A DNA stretch of 64,000 nt, taken from assembly GCA_959347315.1 (NCBI GenBank), contig OY365813.1, forward strand, positions 33,832,995 to 33,896,994. Reading direction: 5' to 3'. Position 1 is the stretch's first letter. The number at the start of each line of letters is the position of its first letter. The notes below the pieces were generated by a model, which saw nothing but the letters and a program-made list of their open reading frames with translations, was not told where the DNA came from and did no database searches. This stretch comes from Bimastos eiseni. Taxonomy: Eukaryota > Annelida > Clitellata > Crassiclitellata > Lumbricidae. Shown piece after piece: positions 33,916 through 44,046 of the stretch. The position numbers were made by a program, and so were the translations under genes.

Positions 33916-36493
33916 AAAAATATAGCTCTGGCAGGAATTAAATAGGCCTATGGGCAATATCTAACTGACATCGCTGCACTAATAAGGAAGTCGATCGTCC
34001 TATACTTAATGTACTGCCTGGTACGGGGGTCGGCGTTAATTCCCAAATTTGGAGGACATGTCCAGTGAGAATCTATTCGATTTGATGGGAGTCCAGAATA
34101 GATAGACGGACAACAGTGCTGCTTAGGCCAACCGCTAACTATATATCCAATAGTAATTTAGTTAATCGTTGTATTTTATTTGTGTGGCTCTATAATCTGC
34201 TCCTCTTGTGGTTCATTTGAAATAAGCATAGGGCCTAATCGTTGTAGGTCCTACGATATATGTCCAAGTGAACATGTCAGATGCAAATAAAGGTTACTCG
34301 CTGACTGACTTACTTACTCACACTTTACGTTCCACTTGCATAAGCTTAGGTGTCTGAAATCCGATATTGGCCAACCTTGGTACTAAGATAAGGATGGGGC
34401 CGATGGGCTAGGTACAGGGTGAAAGCACTGAAAGGGTCGTTTCCTTGGCCCTAATAAACTGAGCGTTAACTGTAACGGTCGCGGAGACTTTTGCACACCT
34501 TCGTTTAGTGTAGCTGGGGTACGGTCGCTATAGCTGACACTGAGATTTTGGCCAGTTGCCTTTTGCGTTGTCGGATGCCAAGGGTGCTCGAAGACGTAGT
34601 TAAGTTTAATCTAAGTAGGCCTACCAATACTCTCAGTTCCGTGTTTGTGTCCCAACTGAGCTGCTTTGAAATCGTGTTAGTCTGGACTTTGAGGGCATTT
34701 AAGGTTTGACTCGTTGGCCGATGACGATGGATGAGTTTCTGCATAGGGTACACACATATAAAGAAATTGCAGGAAGTTCGTTCTGGAGGTAAGTTTTGGG
34801 TGTGGGTCGTTTTAGCGATGTGGTGGTTGACGGACGGGAGATCGCGATACAAGCATTTTATTTTGCGAATTATTTATATCAGTGGAAAAATCACAAGAAG
34901 ACAACAAATTATATAAAATAGTACTCAATGTCGCAAACACTTTTAACGATTGAAATTATTAGGTGGTTGCGACCTTCAATTTGGATTGCTTGGCTTAGGG
35001 TTTGCCGCAGTTCTAGCTAGCCTAAGCCCATCTAAAAAATTTAATGCCAATGTAAAATTTCGATACATCAACTGAATTCAATTAGCAGAATTTATGCGAG
35101 CCCTCCGTCATTCTTAAAAGACAGGATTCCATTTTATGATTATCACGATTTTGCGTGATCGTTCAGTTGCATTTATAATTAGTTTTAAGATCTACAAAAA
35201 TCATTGTTATTTATTTTATTATTGGGCCTAAATTAATTAGTTCTTTAAAAATTGCTCAGATGAAACGCGTTGGTTCTCGCCAGCACACTAGTAACTTGTG
35301 TTGATCCTCTCATTAAAAAAACGCTTTAAGTATTTACTTTATAATTTAACTATTTTCATTTTTACTTCAATTTCAAACGCATTTGGAAATCTATTGCTTT
35401 AGTATTTCGCATTTGACTCCCCAATAGATGACGTACCGTTTTCATCCGCGTGTGTGTTCTTTGCAAGTAATAATTCGATCCTCCCTAAAAAGTCGCCAAG
35501 AATCCAAGATCGTCGTCGATAGTTTTTAATCGTAAAGAGGTGCTGAGTTTTGAATTAATTTTATGAAGATTTTTTTATCTACGCCGGAGGTGGGTACATG
35601 ATCAACTAATGTTGTTTGCCACGGTTACGTTAAATGGATTTTTGAAACTATCACTGTGTACAACCCAACGTACGGAGTTCCGAGTACTATAGGCGATAAT
35701 AAAATTATTTGAACATACAATTTGTAGTTCTTTAATATCATGCTGGTTTTATGACGAAGTTGCTGCCATTTTTCAGAGTGTTAGTATTATAAGTTACTTA
35801 GGTTAACAATCCACAATGAACCACTTTAGCGGGGGGGGGGCCAAATAGCTTTCGTTCGCATAATATATGTCGCGCATGCATACGGTTTTTACTCCACGTC
35901 TTTCCAAATATGGGCTTAGACACAACTCTGGTGCCCTATGAATAAGTTGCAAGTTGTGAGAACGTTGGAAGTAAGATGAAACCTGACTTTTTCAGGACAT
36001 CTCTGAATCCCCTATTATAATGTTTCCTGGGCGCATATGCATGGGATTAGAATAGCTTATTCTTCGAATAGGGCTTATGTCCGAAATAGCTATTCTCCGA
36101 ATAGGTCGTGGCCGTTGTTGCCATGCATGAGCGAGAATAGACCGCAGAGTAGTTGAACCTGACAATAGGACCTATGAAACTATGAAATCTTCTTTTTACA
36201 GCAATGGTATCTTCTGATTAATTTCTTATGGGTAAAGATGATAATAATTGCTTTCTGCCAGAGAGCAAAGACGAAATATTATCCCAGAAAAATGTCCTCC
36301 CTATTTATTTAATCCTGAGGAATTGTTTTATACCTTGGATACAATAAATGATGACATTGTTGGAATTAATTGATGATGGTTATTGGAATTGTTATAAGTT
36401 ATTGATAATGGCAATGAATTAATAAAGAGTCAATTTTGAAACTGTTTTAGGCACACATTTTCACTTGGAGCGTTCCAACTGGCGATTGACAGT

Positions 36494-36595
36494 ATGGAAG
36501 AAATCGACTGGACCACGATGGCGATATGTCCATTTGATGTAACCCACGTTGTTGCAAGCCTGCGACTCTCCACGCATGTCAACAAGTGTCGCAAG
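36494..36595 (+). CDS. GTSF1: GTSF1-like exon 1, CHHC finger 1
   Basis: Encodes 34 residues beginning MEEIDWTTMAICPFDVTH and ending HVNKCRK. The CHHC residues are Cys12, His18, His28 and Cys32. The donor AAG|gttgca is weak, but phase 0 joins CRK to HHPEKHV, matching the CRK-xHP linker of the family. Upstream AG sites (36449-36450, 36491-36492) could mark a 5' UTR intron. Confidence 0.85.
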
Positions 36596-39500
36596 GTTGC
36601 AACAGAATTTGCCTAAATTCTGTTAACTGACACTTCTTATGTGTTGTGCCAGTGAATAAGTTGGTCTCCTTGTTGTGAGAAATTTTAACATTTACATTAC
36701 ATTACTTGCATTGTATTATTTCTATAATTATTCTTTTATTGCTTTTTCCTGTAGTGCAAATGATTGCTCAGGAGTTAGAAAAGTTATCCTGAGTTTACCA
36801 AATTTATTATTATTGTTTCGTCAAGTGCTTATGGCCGAACATGATTGACTGACTGTCCGAGCAATGAAATCGATTTTCAGGTGCCCGACATTCCACAAAA
36901 ATGCGCAATTCTCTACATTTCCTAACAAAATATCCGCGCGTTCGGGTACCCGGGTCGTCATTTCAACATTTTTTGACAGTCTTATTGACTAGTCCTTCTC
37001 TCGCTAAGTGACGCCTTTGGTTAAATCAGATGTATTGCGTAATGGGCTCATTGCATGGCTGCCGAGAGTTAAATTCACCTCCTGTAATACCTTGTCATCA
37101 TTCGTTCCTACTGTACTCGTAATCATACTGCGGCGTGTCAGTTTGAAATTAATATAAAATTATTATTAATAGTTTTTTTGGTATGTAGCATCATCCGGAG
37201 AAGCACGTCCGGATGTGTCCTTTCAACGCTACACACTACATCGAGAGCCATCAATTCCAGCATCACCTGCTCCACTGCAGCGACCGCGCTGTCATCGATC
37301 GTGACATCATGCAGAGTACAGCAATACCAACTCAATGCCTATTTGTATAACATTAAGTAACAGAGGCTTATTGTGGTTCAGGAGAATTGATTACCTCCTA
37401 ACTCTTAATCATTGTTTGCTTTAAAACAGAAACTAATCTAAATTCCTGCTTTGTTTCACATTCATAGCTTTACTGATACTGTGGTCCATTCTTTGTCCCA
37501 GTAATGTCGATTACTACTATCAGAGGTGTGACAAGGTTTTGAAAATTGGGGGGCATAATTTTAAAAATATAGCACGAAATGCAAAAAATTTTTTTGTCCC
37601 CTCCCCACTTTTTGAATTTTGCCCTCCCAGAAATTTGAAAAATGGGGGGGCACAAATTATTTTTACAAAGGTAATCTTAAAAAGCCATTGAATAAACATA
37701 AAAAAGAACCGATTTGGGGGGGCACATGAGGGCACTGAGCACTAGAACGGGGGGCTTTGCCCCTCCAGTTTTGAAACTGGGGGGCAGATGCCCCTCTGCC
37801 CCCCCCGCTTGTTACACTCCTGACTACTATACTCGATCGAGGCGAGTATCCAAGCAGAGTTTCGGCTCATCCTAACTCTCCACATTATAACTGGGTGATA
37901 TCTCTGTTAGGCATTCGATCATTGTTATTTGCACTGAACCCAGTAATGATATCCAGTTTGGAGCCGTTTTAATGGGATGTAAACTGTTGGACTGGAGCAA
38001 GTTAATTGTCTCGAGTTTCTGTGAGCAGGCTCCGAGTTGGACGATGGAGTCAGCTACAGCGGCAACTTGTGTCTACCATCATATGACAATCACTGTGAGT
38101 CAGAAGAGAACTGGGACGAGGGTAGGTCACCTTCAGATATGTTTAACATTGTTTATCAATCTATGCAATTTATATAGCGTCTCCTGACCCAACCCAGGCC
38201 TGGTCAAAGAGGAAAGTCTTGAAGTTATAGAAAGAGTTACAGAAGTCGAACGGGAGAGAACGTAGGTCAGATGAGAGGCTATTCCTAGTACTGGGACCCA
38301 CAATTGTGAAGCTCTATTCTGTCTGGTGTCACTGCGACCATTCCCGAATTTTCTTAGTGTGACTGGTATTTTTCCAATTTTCTTGGTCCTGCTGATATTT
38401 TTACTTATTTTTGTGGTGTAACCGACATTTTCTTCAATGACAACTGACATCTCTCTGGCATGGTGGCCGATTGGTTAGAGCGGTCGGAAAGCTCAGTGTG
38501 CGCTGAGTGAGCGGGTTCGACCCTAGTCTGAGGAGTCGCTGTGTAGGGACCTTGAGCAAGTCCTTTGTGCACAGTTGCTCTGCATTACAACTGCAATTGT
38601 GCTGTCGAGGCATGTGCACTTCTGAGCAAAAAATTTAGGAATAAGGGCAATATCAAATTTCAGAAGAAAAAAAATCTGTACCCTTTTTCCTCTGGGCAAC
38701 TGTCATCTGCCCCATTTTTTTGGCAACTGCCTTTTGATTTTGCCCTACTTACAATGTGCAATAGTTTGCTGATGGTGCAGATGCAGTTGTATTGCAGAGC
38801 AATTACTGTGCGTGAAGGACTTGCTCAAGATCTCTTACACAGTAACTCCTTGGACAAGGCTCGAGCTCATACTCTCTGCGTTACAGGCCGACCATTGTAA
38901 CTAATTTGGACACTGTGCCACATTTTCTTAATGCAACTGATATTTTTTCTCATTTCTGTGTGTGAATGATTACTTCTTCATCAGTATCATTGACTATTAA
39001 AGTGTTGCAATTGCATTTATTCATGCAGCAACAGCTTTGCTTGAGCTCATAAGTTGCCTTAGGTTGAAGTGGTCTCCACGTTATTGTTAACGGTCATTCC
39101 CTTGTTTAACTCGTATGTTCTCATATTCTGTTTGATTGTCAGTTACCAATAAAAACGTTTGGTTATGGTTATACTTGTGACCAATGACCGCGGTCTAGCG
39201 CTAACAGTTGCAAGTTAATTACCTGCACCTAATTAATTATTGCTTGGTGGGCAACAACTATTACACACTGGTGACTTTTCTGTGCAGAGTTTTGCTAACT
39301 GATGTATATTCTATTTGGCATGTATACAAGCACAGAGAGTGCCTCTGGGTAGATATCTTAAAGGGGTGCTATATAAATGCTTCATTACATTACAGTGATT
39401 ACATAATCGACTAGTGTCAATTTCTTTCCAATTTCTAGAGGAATGCTATCCGAGCTTTGCCTGGTCCAACATTCCCAGTAGCCACCCATCAGCCCAGGTA

Positions 39501-41311
39501 CGCCAACCGCGACAGGACCCGGCCGTCCTCGACTCAATGGACCAGGCCGAGATTGACCGGAGGCTGGAAGAAAGACGCCAAAGCCGACAGGTGAACTCGT
39601 CAAACTCCTTCCTGGGTCGACCTGGCGATGCTCGCCCGGGCAGCAATGGAGCAGGTGCGAGCACCTATCTCAGCAATGGCGCCATTGGTCGAGTTCGTGA
39701 CGGAAACGGTGCGAGCGGTACAAACAGCGATAGTGACGGAACTGGAACAATTTCTGGGGGTGGAGCGAGCGGGGCGGGTGACTTCAATGGAGAGGGTGTT
39801 TGTCGGGAATCGCCGAAAGATGGCTGTTCTGGTGAGTTTTTTAGTTTCTTTTTTTAGTATATCCTCTGGTGTTATATTTTACTTGAGTATTGGCTTAATG
39901 AGTGTTTGATTGAGTTAGTTGGTATTGGATTTAGATGGGTTGAGTAAGTGAGTGAGTGGAGGTTAAATTAGAGGATGGTCCAATGGGCTTGCTGCTTTGG
40001 GTGGGTTGAGTAAGTGGGAGAGTGAGTAGTTCTAATAATGTTGCTGTTTCAGAAAAATAATTATCCGTTCACTCTTTCTGTAATCAAGAGATGGGTCACA
40101 TTTTGGCCTGTTTTACATCATTTATTGTCTTAAAATTCTAATAAAGTTCATCAATAATGCTTTTTTTATAACTAAAGTTGTTTTTGTTGAGTTTCTCAGA
40201 GCAGTGATGGGCTTTTGCATTTATACACTTGCAAATATCAGTCTACCTATAATCATTAGACCTAAAAATAATTACACGGGTGTGGAAAGAATAAAAAAAT
40301 TTATTCCCCGGTAAAGGGGTTAATTGGTGGAAGTGATTTTGATCTTATTACGATGGGTTTCACTTGTTTAAAATTTTCTTCATCATTGAATTTACAGATT
40401 GGCAGAATTAAAGTGATATGTTTCTATGTTGCTTTCAGCTGCGCCAGCCTTGGCCGGTTTAGGTCGGGGTATGGCTGGCCAGGCCCCTATCGCAGCTGTC
40501 GGTCGGGGCCAGGCCGCGCTGCGGGCAGCTCAGCCCATGCAGCAGGCTAGAAAGGTGACTCAGACGGCTGCCTTCACCCTGCCTGGCGTTGGCCGTGGAT
40601 TCTCTGCCTTTGGGAGAGGAGCAGGAGGAGGAGGTAGGTCAATCAGCAGATCATGATGTGTATGGATGTTTTAGTAAAAGTACGTATATTGTGTATGGAT
40701 GATGCTTAAGCTTTTGTGTGGGCTTATGCCTGCATGCATCTATGAAAATATGCATCAATCAATCAATGAAGCTTGATGTAGCGTCTCTTCAAGAGATTTA
40801 CCCAGAGGCAACAGTATTTGCGTAGAGTTGAGATTTTGATCTCGAAAATGTTTAAGCTGTTGATCCCTGCGTGATTAGCGCTATCGGCTGATAGCGCTAA
40901 GTACCCTACAATCAAGCAAGACTGATGACTATGCACTGGCTATTATTGCATCTCCAGTGGTCTCAACTGGCTTCGTGCTTGAGCCAGCAAACAGGAAAAT
41001 CTTAGGGTGTTTTCGAAACTGATAATGCACTGGGACAGTGGAATACAGTTCCAAAGTTAGGGCCTCACCTTCTGGTGTAGCATTGAACAAGGGGCCTACA
41101 GGTTTTCTATAGCTTAAATCCGGCACATGAATTCTTCACTCCCTTCTCAAATCTTACTTTAACGTGGTCCTTCAAGCTTCTTATTATGATGAAATTGAAT
41201 ATTTGTATAAGGTCGCTCAAATTCAATCGCAGCATGTTTGAATTTACACAGTGTGTCATTAATTTTGCAGCTCCAAGCGCCGGAACTAAACCGGGACAGA
41301 GTGGACGGTAG
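36494..41311 (+). CDS. GTSF1: Gene 2: GTSF1/Asterix-like CHHC zinc-finger protein with RG-rich extension
   Basis: Six exons (36494-36595, 37189-37315, 38029-38121, 39439-39831, 40439-40633, 41271-41311) join in perfect phase to 316 aa. Two U11-48K/GTSF1-type CHHC fingers are present: C12-H18-H28-C32 and C44-H50-H60-C64, both C-x5-H-x9-H-x3-C. An acidic stretch with Trp (EENWDEEECYPSFAWSN) follows, like the GTSF1 region that contacts PIWI proteins. Known GTSF1/Asterix proteins act with nuclear or cytoplasmic PIWI-piRNA complexes in transposon silencing in germ cells. The extra 190 or so residues (basic coil, Gly/Asn/Ser-rich stretch, four GRG motifs) exceed the usual length of about 170 aa. 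ATG 36494 is preferred because it starts MEE just before finger 1, but the frame is open upstream. Confidence 0.88.
37008..37170 (+). repeat. tRNA-Arg-like SINE, 3' part, upstream of GTSF1 exon 2
   Basis: Family signatures tcgctaagtgacgcc, gcatggctgccgagagtt, cttgtcatcattcgt and gtgtcagtttgaaatt. It ends about 20 bp before the exon 2 acceptor. Confidence 0.6.
37189..37315 (+). CDS. GTSF1: GTSF1-like exon 2, CHHC finger 2
   Basis: A 127-nt exon with acceptor ggtatgtag (phase 0) and donor gtacag (phase 1). It encodes HHPEKHVRMCPFNATHYIES, then HHLLHCSDRAVIDRDIMQ. Cys44, His50, His60 and Cys64 complete finger 2. The CPFNxTH core is strongly GTSF1-like. A SINE ends about 20 bp upstream of the acceptor. 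Confidence 0.88.
37521..37822. mobile_element. hAT-type MITE in GTSF1 intron 2
   Basis: A 302-bp element with imperfect terminal inverted repeats: left CAGAGGTGTGACAAG, right end in reverse complement CAGGAGTGTAACAAG. It is flanked by a perfect 8-bp duplication ACTACTAT (37513-37520 and 37823-37830). The interior has runs of G or C and no transposase, so it is non-autonomous. Confidence 0.85.
38029..38121 (+). CDS. GTSF1: GTSF1-like exon 3, acidic region
   Basis: A 93-nt phase 1-1 exon with acceptor gtgagcag and donor gtaggt. It encodes SELDDGVSYSGNLCLPSYDN, then HCESEENWDE. The acidic Trp segment corresponds to the post-finger tail of GTSF1. Confidence 0.8.
38150..38360 (-). mobile_element. 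Non-LTR retrotransposon 3' end in GTSF1 intron 3
   Basis: Begins atttatatagcgtctcctga, the reversed 3' end of the retroelement family, and the minus strand reads towards a degenerate RT C-terminus. It starts about 30 bp after the exon 3 donor. Confidence 0.5.
38455..38610 (+). repeat. tRNA-derived SINE, + copy of an inverted pair
   Basis: Reads ggtggccgattggttagagc with an A-box-like start and gggttcgaccct as the B box. It then runs through accttgagcaagtccttt and gttgctctgcattacaactg. The same body recurs inverted at 38760-38905. Confidence 0.7.
38760..38905 (-). repeat. tRNA-derived SINE, inverted partner
   Basis: On the minus strand it matches 38455-38610: aatggtcggcctgtaac, cttgagcaagtccttc and gctctgcaatacaactgca. 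About 150 bp separate the two copies. Confidence 0.65.
39439..39831 (+). CDS. GTSF1: GTSF1-like exon 4, Trp motif and low-complexity extension
   Basis: A 393-nt phase 1-1 exon with acceptor atttctag and donor gtgagt. It starts EECYPSFAWSNIPSSHPS, then has a charged probable helix (DQAEIDRRLEERRQSRQ) and a Gly/Ser/Asn-rich stretch containing RPGDARPGSNGAG. The DNA is clearly more GC-rich than the flanking introns. An internal cag|gtacgc at about 39499 could act as an alternative donor. Confidence 0.82.
40439..40633 (+). CDS. GTSF1: GTSF1-like exon 5, Gly-Arg-Gly repeats
   Basis: A 195-nt phase 1-1 exon with acceptor ttgctttcag and donor gtaggt. It encodes APALAGLGRGMAGQ, AAVGRGQAALRAAQ and GVGRGFSAFGRGAGGG. 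The four GRG motifs are candidates for symmetric arginine dimethylation and Tudor-domain binding, as in PIWI-clade proteins. That role is inferred. Confidence 0.8.
41271..41311 (+). CDS. GTSF1: GTSF1-like exon 6, C-terminus
   Basis: Acceptor aattttgcag, phase 1, encodes APSAGTKPGQSGR and then TAG (41309-41311). A candidate polyadenylation signal AATAAA lies at 42357-42362. Confidence 0.75.
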
Positions 41312-43815
41312 CAGAAAAAAAGAGTACCTGGATTTATACCTGCAAGTACTCTCCTGCGTTTATAGTACCATTATGCAACTTGCCTAATGATTTATAGGTT
41401 CATACATTTAGTAATGATGGTAGTTTCTTTCTTCTCATAGTCTCTTGAACATTTTAGTTAACTAGTTAAGTGTAAAACTAATTTCCATTTTGCATTACTT
41501 AAGCATCATCTATACACAATATATATACTTTTACTGAAACACTTGTGCATGGGCCCACCACTAGCTTACTTACTGTGCTTTGTTTTGCTAACTGTTGTAA
41601 CGTATTCGTTAGTAATTATATTTAGCATCACGTAGGCTGGCACAGAGAGCACCACTGAGTAGATATCTTGAAGGTACGCTATATAAATACTCGATTGCAA
41701 TGCTGAGCTTGCTGAAAAATGTAACCTATGTTTTTCTATTTATCTTTCAGGCATCCCTCCTTTCAGAAAATTACTCAAAAACTGGATCAGATTGTGAATT
41801 TGGAACAGACGTTTTAGAAAATGACCGATTTTATCGTTTTTGTTTTGGACTACAAGCCTCCGGTTCAGTCTGCTTTTATAATTTAAGAAATGTAAAGGAT
41901 TGGCCGCCATATTACACACGGTTTTGTTCTTTTCTCTTAAGCAGCAAATCAGCTGTTCTATATATCTAAAGCCTGATAGTTCAGTTGCAGTCCTTAATAT
42001 GGAGAATCTTTTTAATGCAATCTGTTTTGAACAATCAATGCTGGACAAAGGCTTGTAGAATAATATGTTTGTGTTCATTTGCAAAGAGTATATATATCTC
42101 GTGAAGTATTTCCTGGATTGGTAAGCATGGCTCGAAAGTTGTGCTCTCAGACCGTAGGTGATTTTCGCTGAGGAATTGCAAATTCGAGTTTAGTTTAGTT
42201 AGACATGAACAGATTGAAACACATTCAACGGTGGTAGTTAAAAATGGTTTTGTAATTCCTGTTTGAATTGTTTTCTTGGATGTGAATGAAACCATTCAAA
42301 CCGGGATGTTTCCATATAATGGATATAGCACTGTTTGAATTGTTTCATTCACATTCAATAAAACAATTGATAAGTGCACTTAAATTTTCACTCTCCTTTA
42401 TCGTTGTTCGATAAAGCACGCTTTAAGGATTTTGCCGAATTTTAGAAGCTATAGAATATCCTTCTGGTTTCATTCCACTGTGTATTCATATGGTTTGTTA
42501 TTTTAAATGAGATCTAAAAACAAAACTAGTCATAAGGGAAACTTTGAATCGGTATTTTGCCATCAGTGAATTTGATTTAATTGTTTCAAATCTTGTCACA
42601 GGGTTCGTTATGTTTTCAGGGATCTGATTTACTAAATGACAGATGAGTTCCGTTGTGGAGTGCCTTTCTAACTTTCAAATCAATAGTGTAATTCAAGAAC
42701 AGTTGTGATTAATCTTGATTCAGTCTGTCCGTGTTTTCTTTTGAATCGAGTAACTGATTATGTACGATCTTGACAATGGGGAATTATTTTGAGATTTTTT
42801 TAGATATTTGCTGTATATGTCTGTACAATTGGATTTTCAATTCGTTTTCTGTAAGATTTTATATTTCAGACCTTTTTACAAGTGTGATCAAAACTGCAAG
42901 GACTTGCCTTGATAGACGGGGCCATTGCTGCAAGTGTGGGTGTCTTGAGGGAGCATTCCTCTGGATTCTGTGCAGATTTTATCAGATTTACTTATCTTAG
43001 TTTTAGCTGTGATTTAATCCTCATTTTTATGCAACATGGTCAAGATAACCTAAAAAATTAAAATGTAAAATCATTGACACTTGGCAGTTCTCTTTCTCTG
43101 TTGCAAGTTTGAAACTCTGAAAGCATAAAGTATTGTTTCCTAGAGGAAGTGCAAGGACTCGATGTCGGGCCATTGTAGTTCTTGCCAAAAGACGAAAGAG
43201 ATGAAGTGAGTTGAGAGGACAAAGAGAAACTTCGTTTGCATATTATGAATTAGAGTGTGTTTGCAGTTCTCTTTATCTGCCGCAAGGGAGAAAGTCTGAA
43301 AGCACACTATAGGGAGAGAAAATCTTGGAGCATAAAGTGGCTGACTGTTATTACTAGAGTAAGCAAGGGCACAATGTTGGGCAATTGCAGTTCTTGCCCA
43401 TTATTTTTAAAATCTATATAACGTTCCTCGATAACCTACTAAGAGGCGCAGCGCAGTGGTGGTTTAATGAAGTACATGCATTCTTACTTAATTTACTATG
43501 ATTAGTCGATATATTGTAACGCGTCTGTTGAGTGAGACTTAGTTTTATTGAGGCGCGTTATAGATACCAGCGGTGTTGCCTATCGTGCAATCTTAACCGC
43601 TAGAACAGAAATAAAGCGCTAAGTGAACGTCAGAGAGCCAGAAGCAGAGCACCAGACTACTTGATCTGCGACCCTATCATTGACGGAAGTTTACAGAGAG
43701 GCGATGGCAACGAAACGAACACTTGAAGCGATGATTTATCTTTCGACGCTTAGCCGGCGACTTTAAAGACTGTTGACTTATTGGACCGAAAGTCAGTATA
43801 CGTCGATCCGCGGAC
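41312..43815. other. GTSF1 3' region and intergenic to WD40 gene
   Basis: Includes the probable 3' UTR, with AATAAA at 42357-42362. There is also a diverged direct duplication at 43085-43200 and 43262-43396 (both with gcagttctctt, gtctgaaagca or similar, and gcagttcttgcc/gtagttcttgcc). No coding signal was recognised. Confidence 0.5.
43540..43815 (+). promoter_or_regulatory. Probable 5' UTR/promoter region of WD40 gene
   Basis: The stretch before ATG 43816 is richer in GC and CpG than the flanking DNA and lies outside recognisable repeats. It contains a short upstream ORF of 20 codons (ATG 43704, stop at 43766). No TATA box can be assigned with confidence. Confidence 0.35.
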
Positions 43816-44046
43816 ATGTACGCCGTTAAATCGTCCCCCGCGCGTTCTCGGCTGTCGGAAGCAGTCCTATCCGAGGGTATGGAGCCAGAACGGCAGCGTA
43901 AACTTTCGCTGCCTACTTTGACTGGAAATGCTATTAAACTTGTGGGAAATAAAGCGAAGAACAACTGCGTTTTTGTTGCAACAGAGGAGACACGCCTGCT
44001 CGACGAGTATACGGAGGGAAATGTTAAACTGCAGAACATCATGCAA
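43816..44046 (+). CDS. WD40 gene exon 1
   Basis: ATG 43816 opens MYAVKSSPARSRLSEAVLSE, and the frame ends in DEYTEGNVKLQNIMQ at a gtatta donor (phase 0). It encodes a basic N-terminus, then the first strand region (NNCVFVATEETRLLDEY). A second in-frame Met at 43879 (MEPERQRK) is an alternative start. Confidence 0.75.

Larger units (their letters stand above)
32909..36493. other. Intergenic, gene 1 to gene 2
   Basis: Contains a tandem duplication at 33060-33430, poly-G-containing DNA nearby, a tRNA-Arg-like SINE (33675-33915) and an AATAAA at 33440-33445. From 34000 to 36430 I see no repeat of known type and no coding signal. The promoter of gene 2 must lie near the end but shows no clear motif. 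Confidence 0.55.

Noticed and set aside
34505..34852. 115-aa minus-strand ORF
   Set aside because: No recognisable motif, no splice partners and no supporting context.
37138..37360. ORFs in other frames over GTSF1 exon 2
   Set aside because: Only the + frame beginning HHPEKHV carries the CHHC finger and fits the flanking splice phases.
39385..39664. Minus-strand ORFs over GTSF1 exon 4
   Set aside because: Shadows of the GC-rich coding exon on the + strand.
38029..41311. Exons 38029-41311 as an alternative cytoplasmic tail of gene 1
   Set aside because: The membrane exon ends in phase 0 and the 38029 exon needs phase 1. Phase 0 fits the 32825 exon with a stop, while 38029 fits perfectly behind the CHHC-finger exon at 37189.
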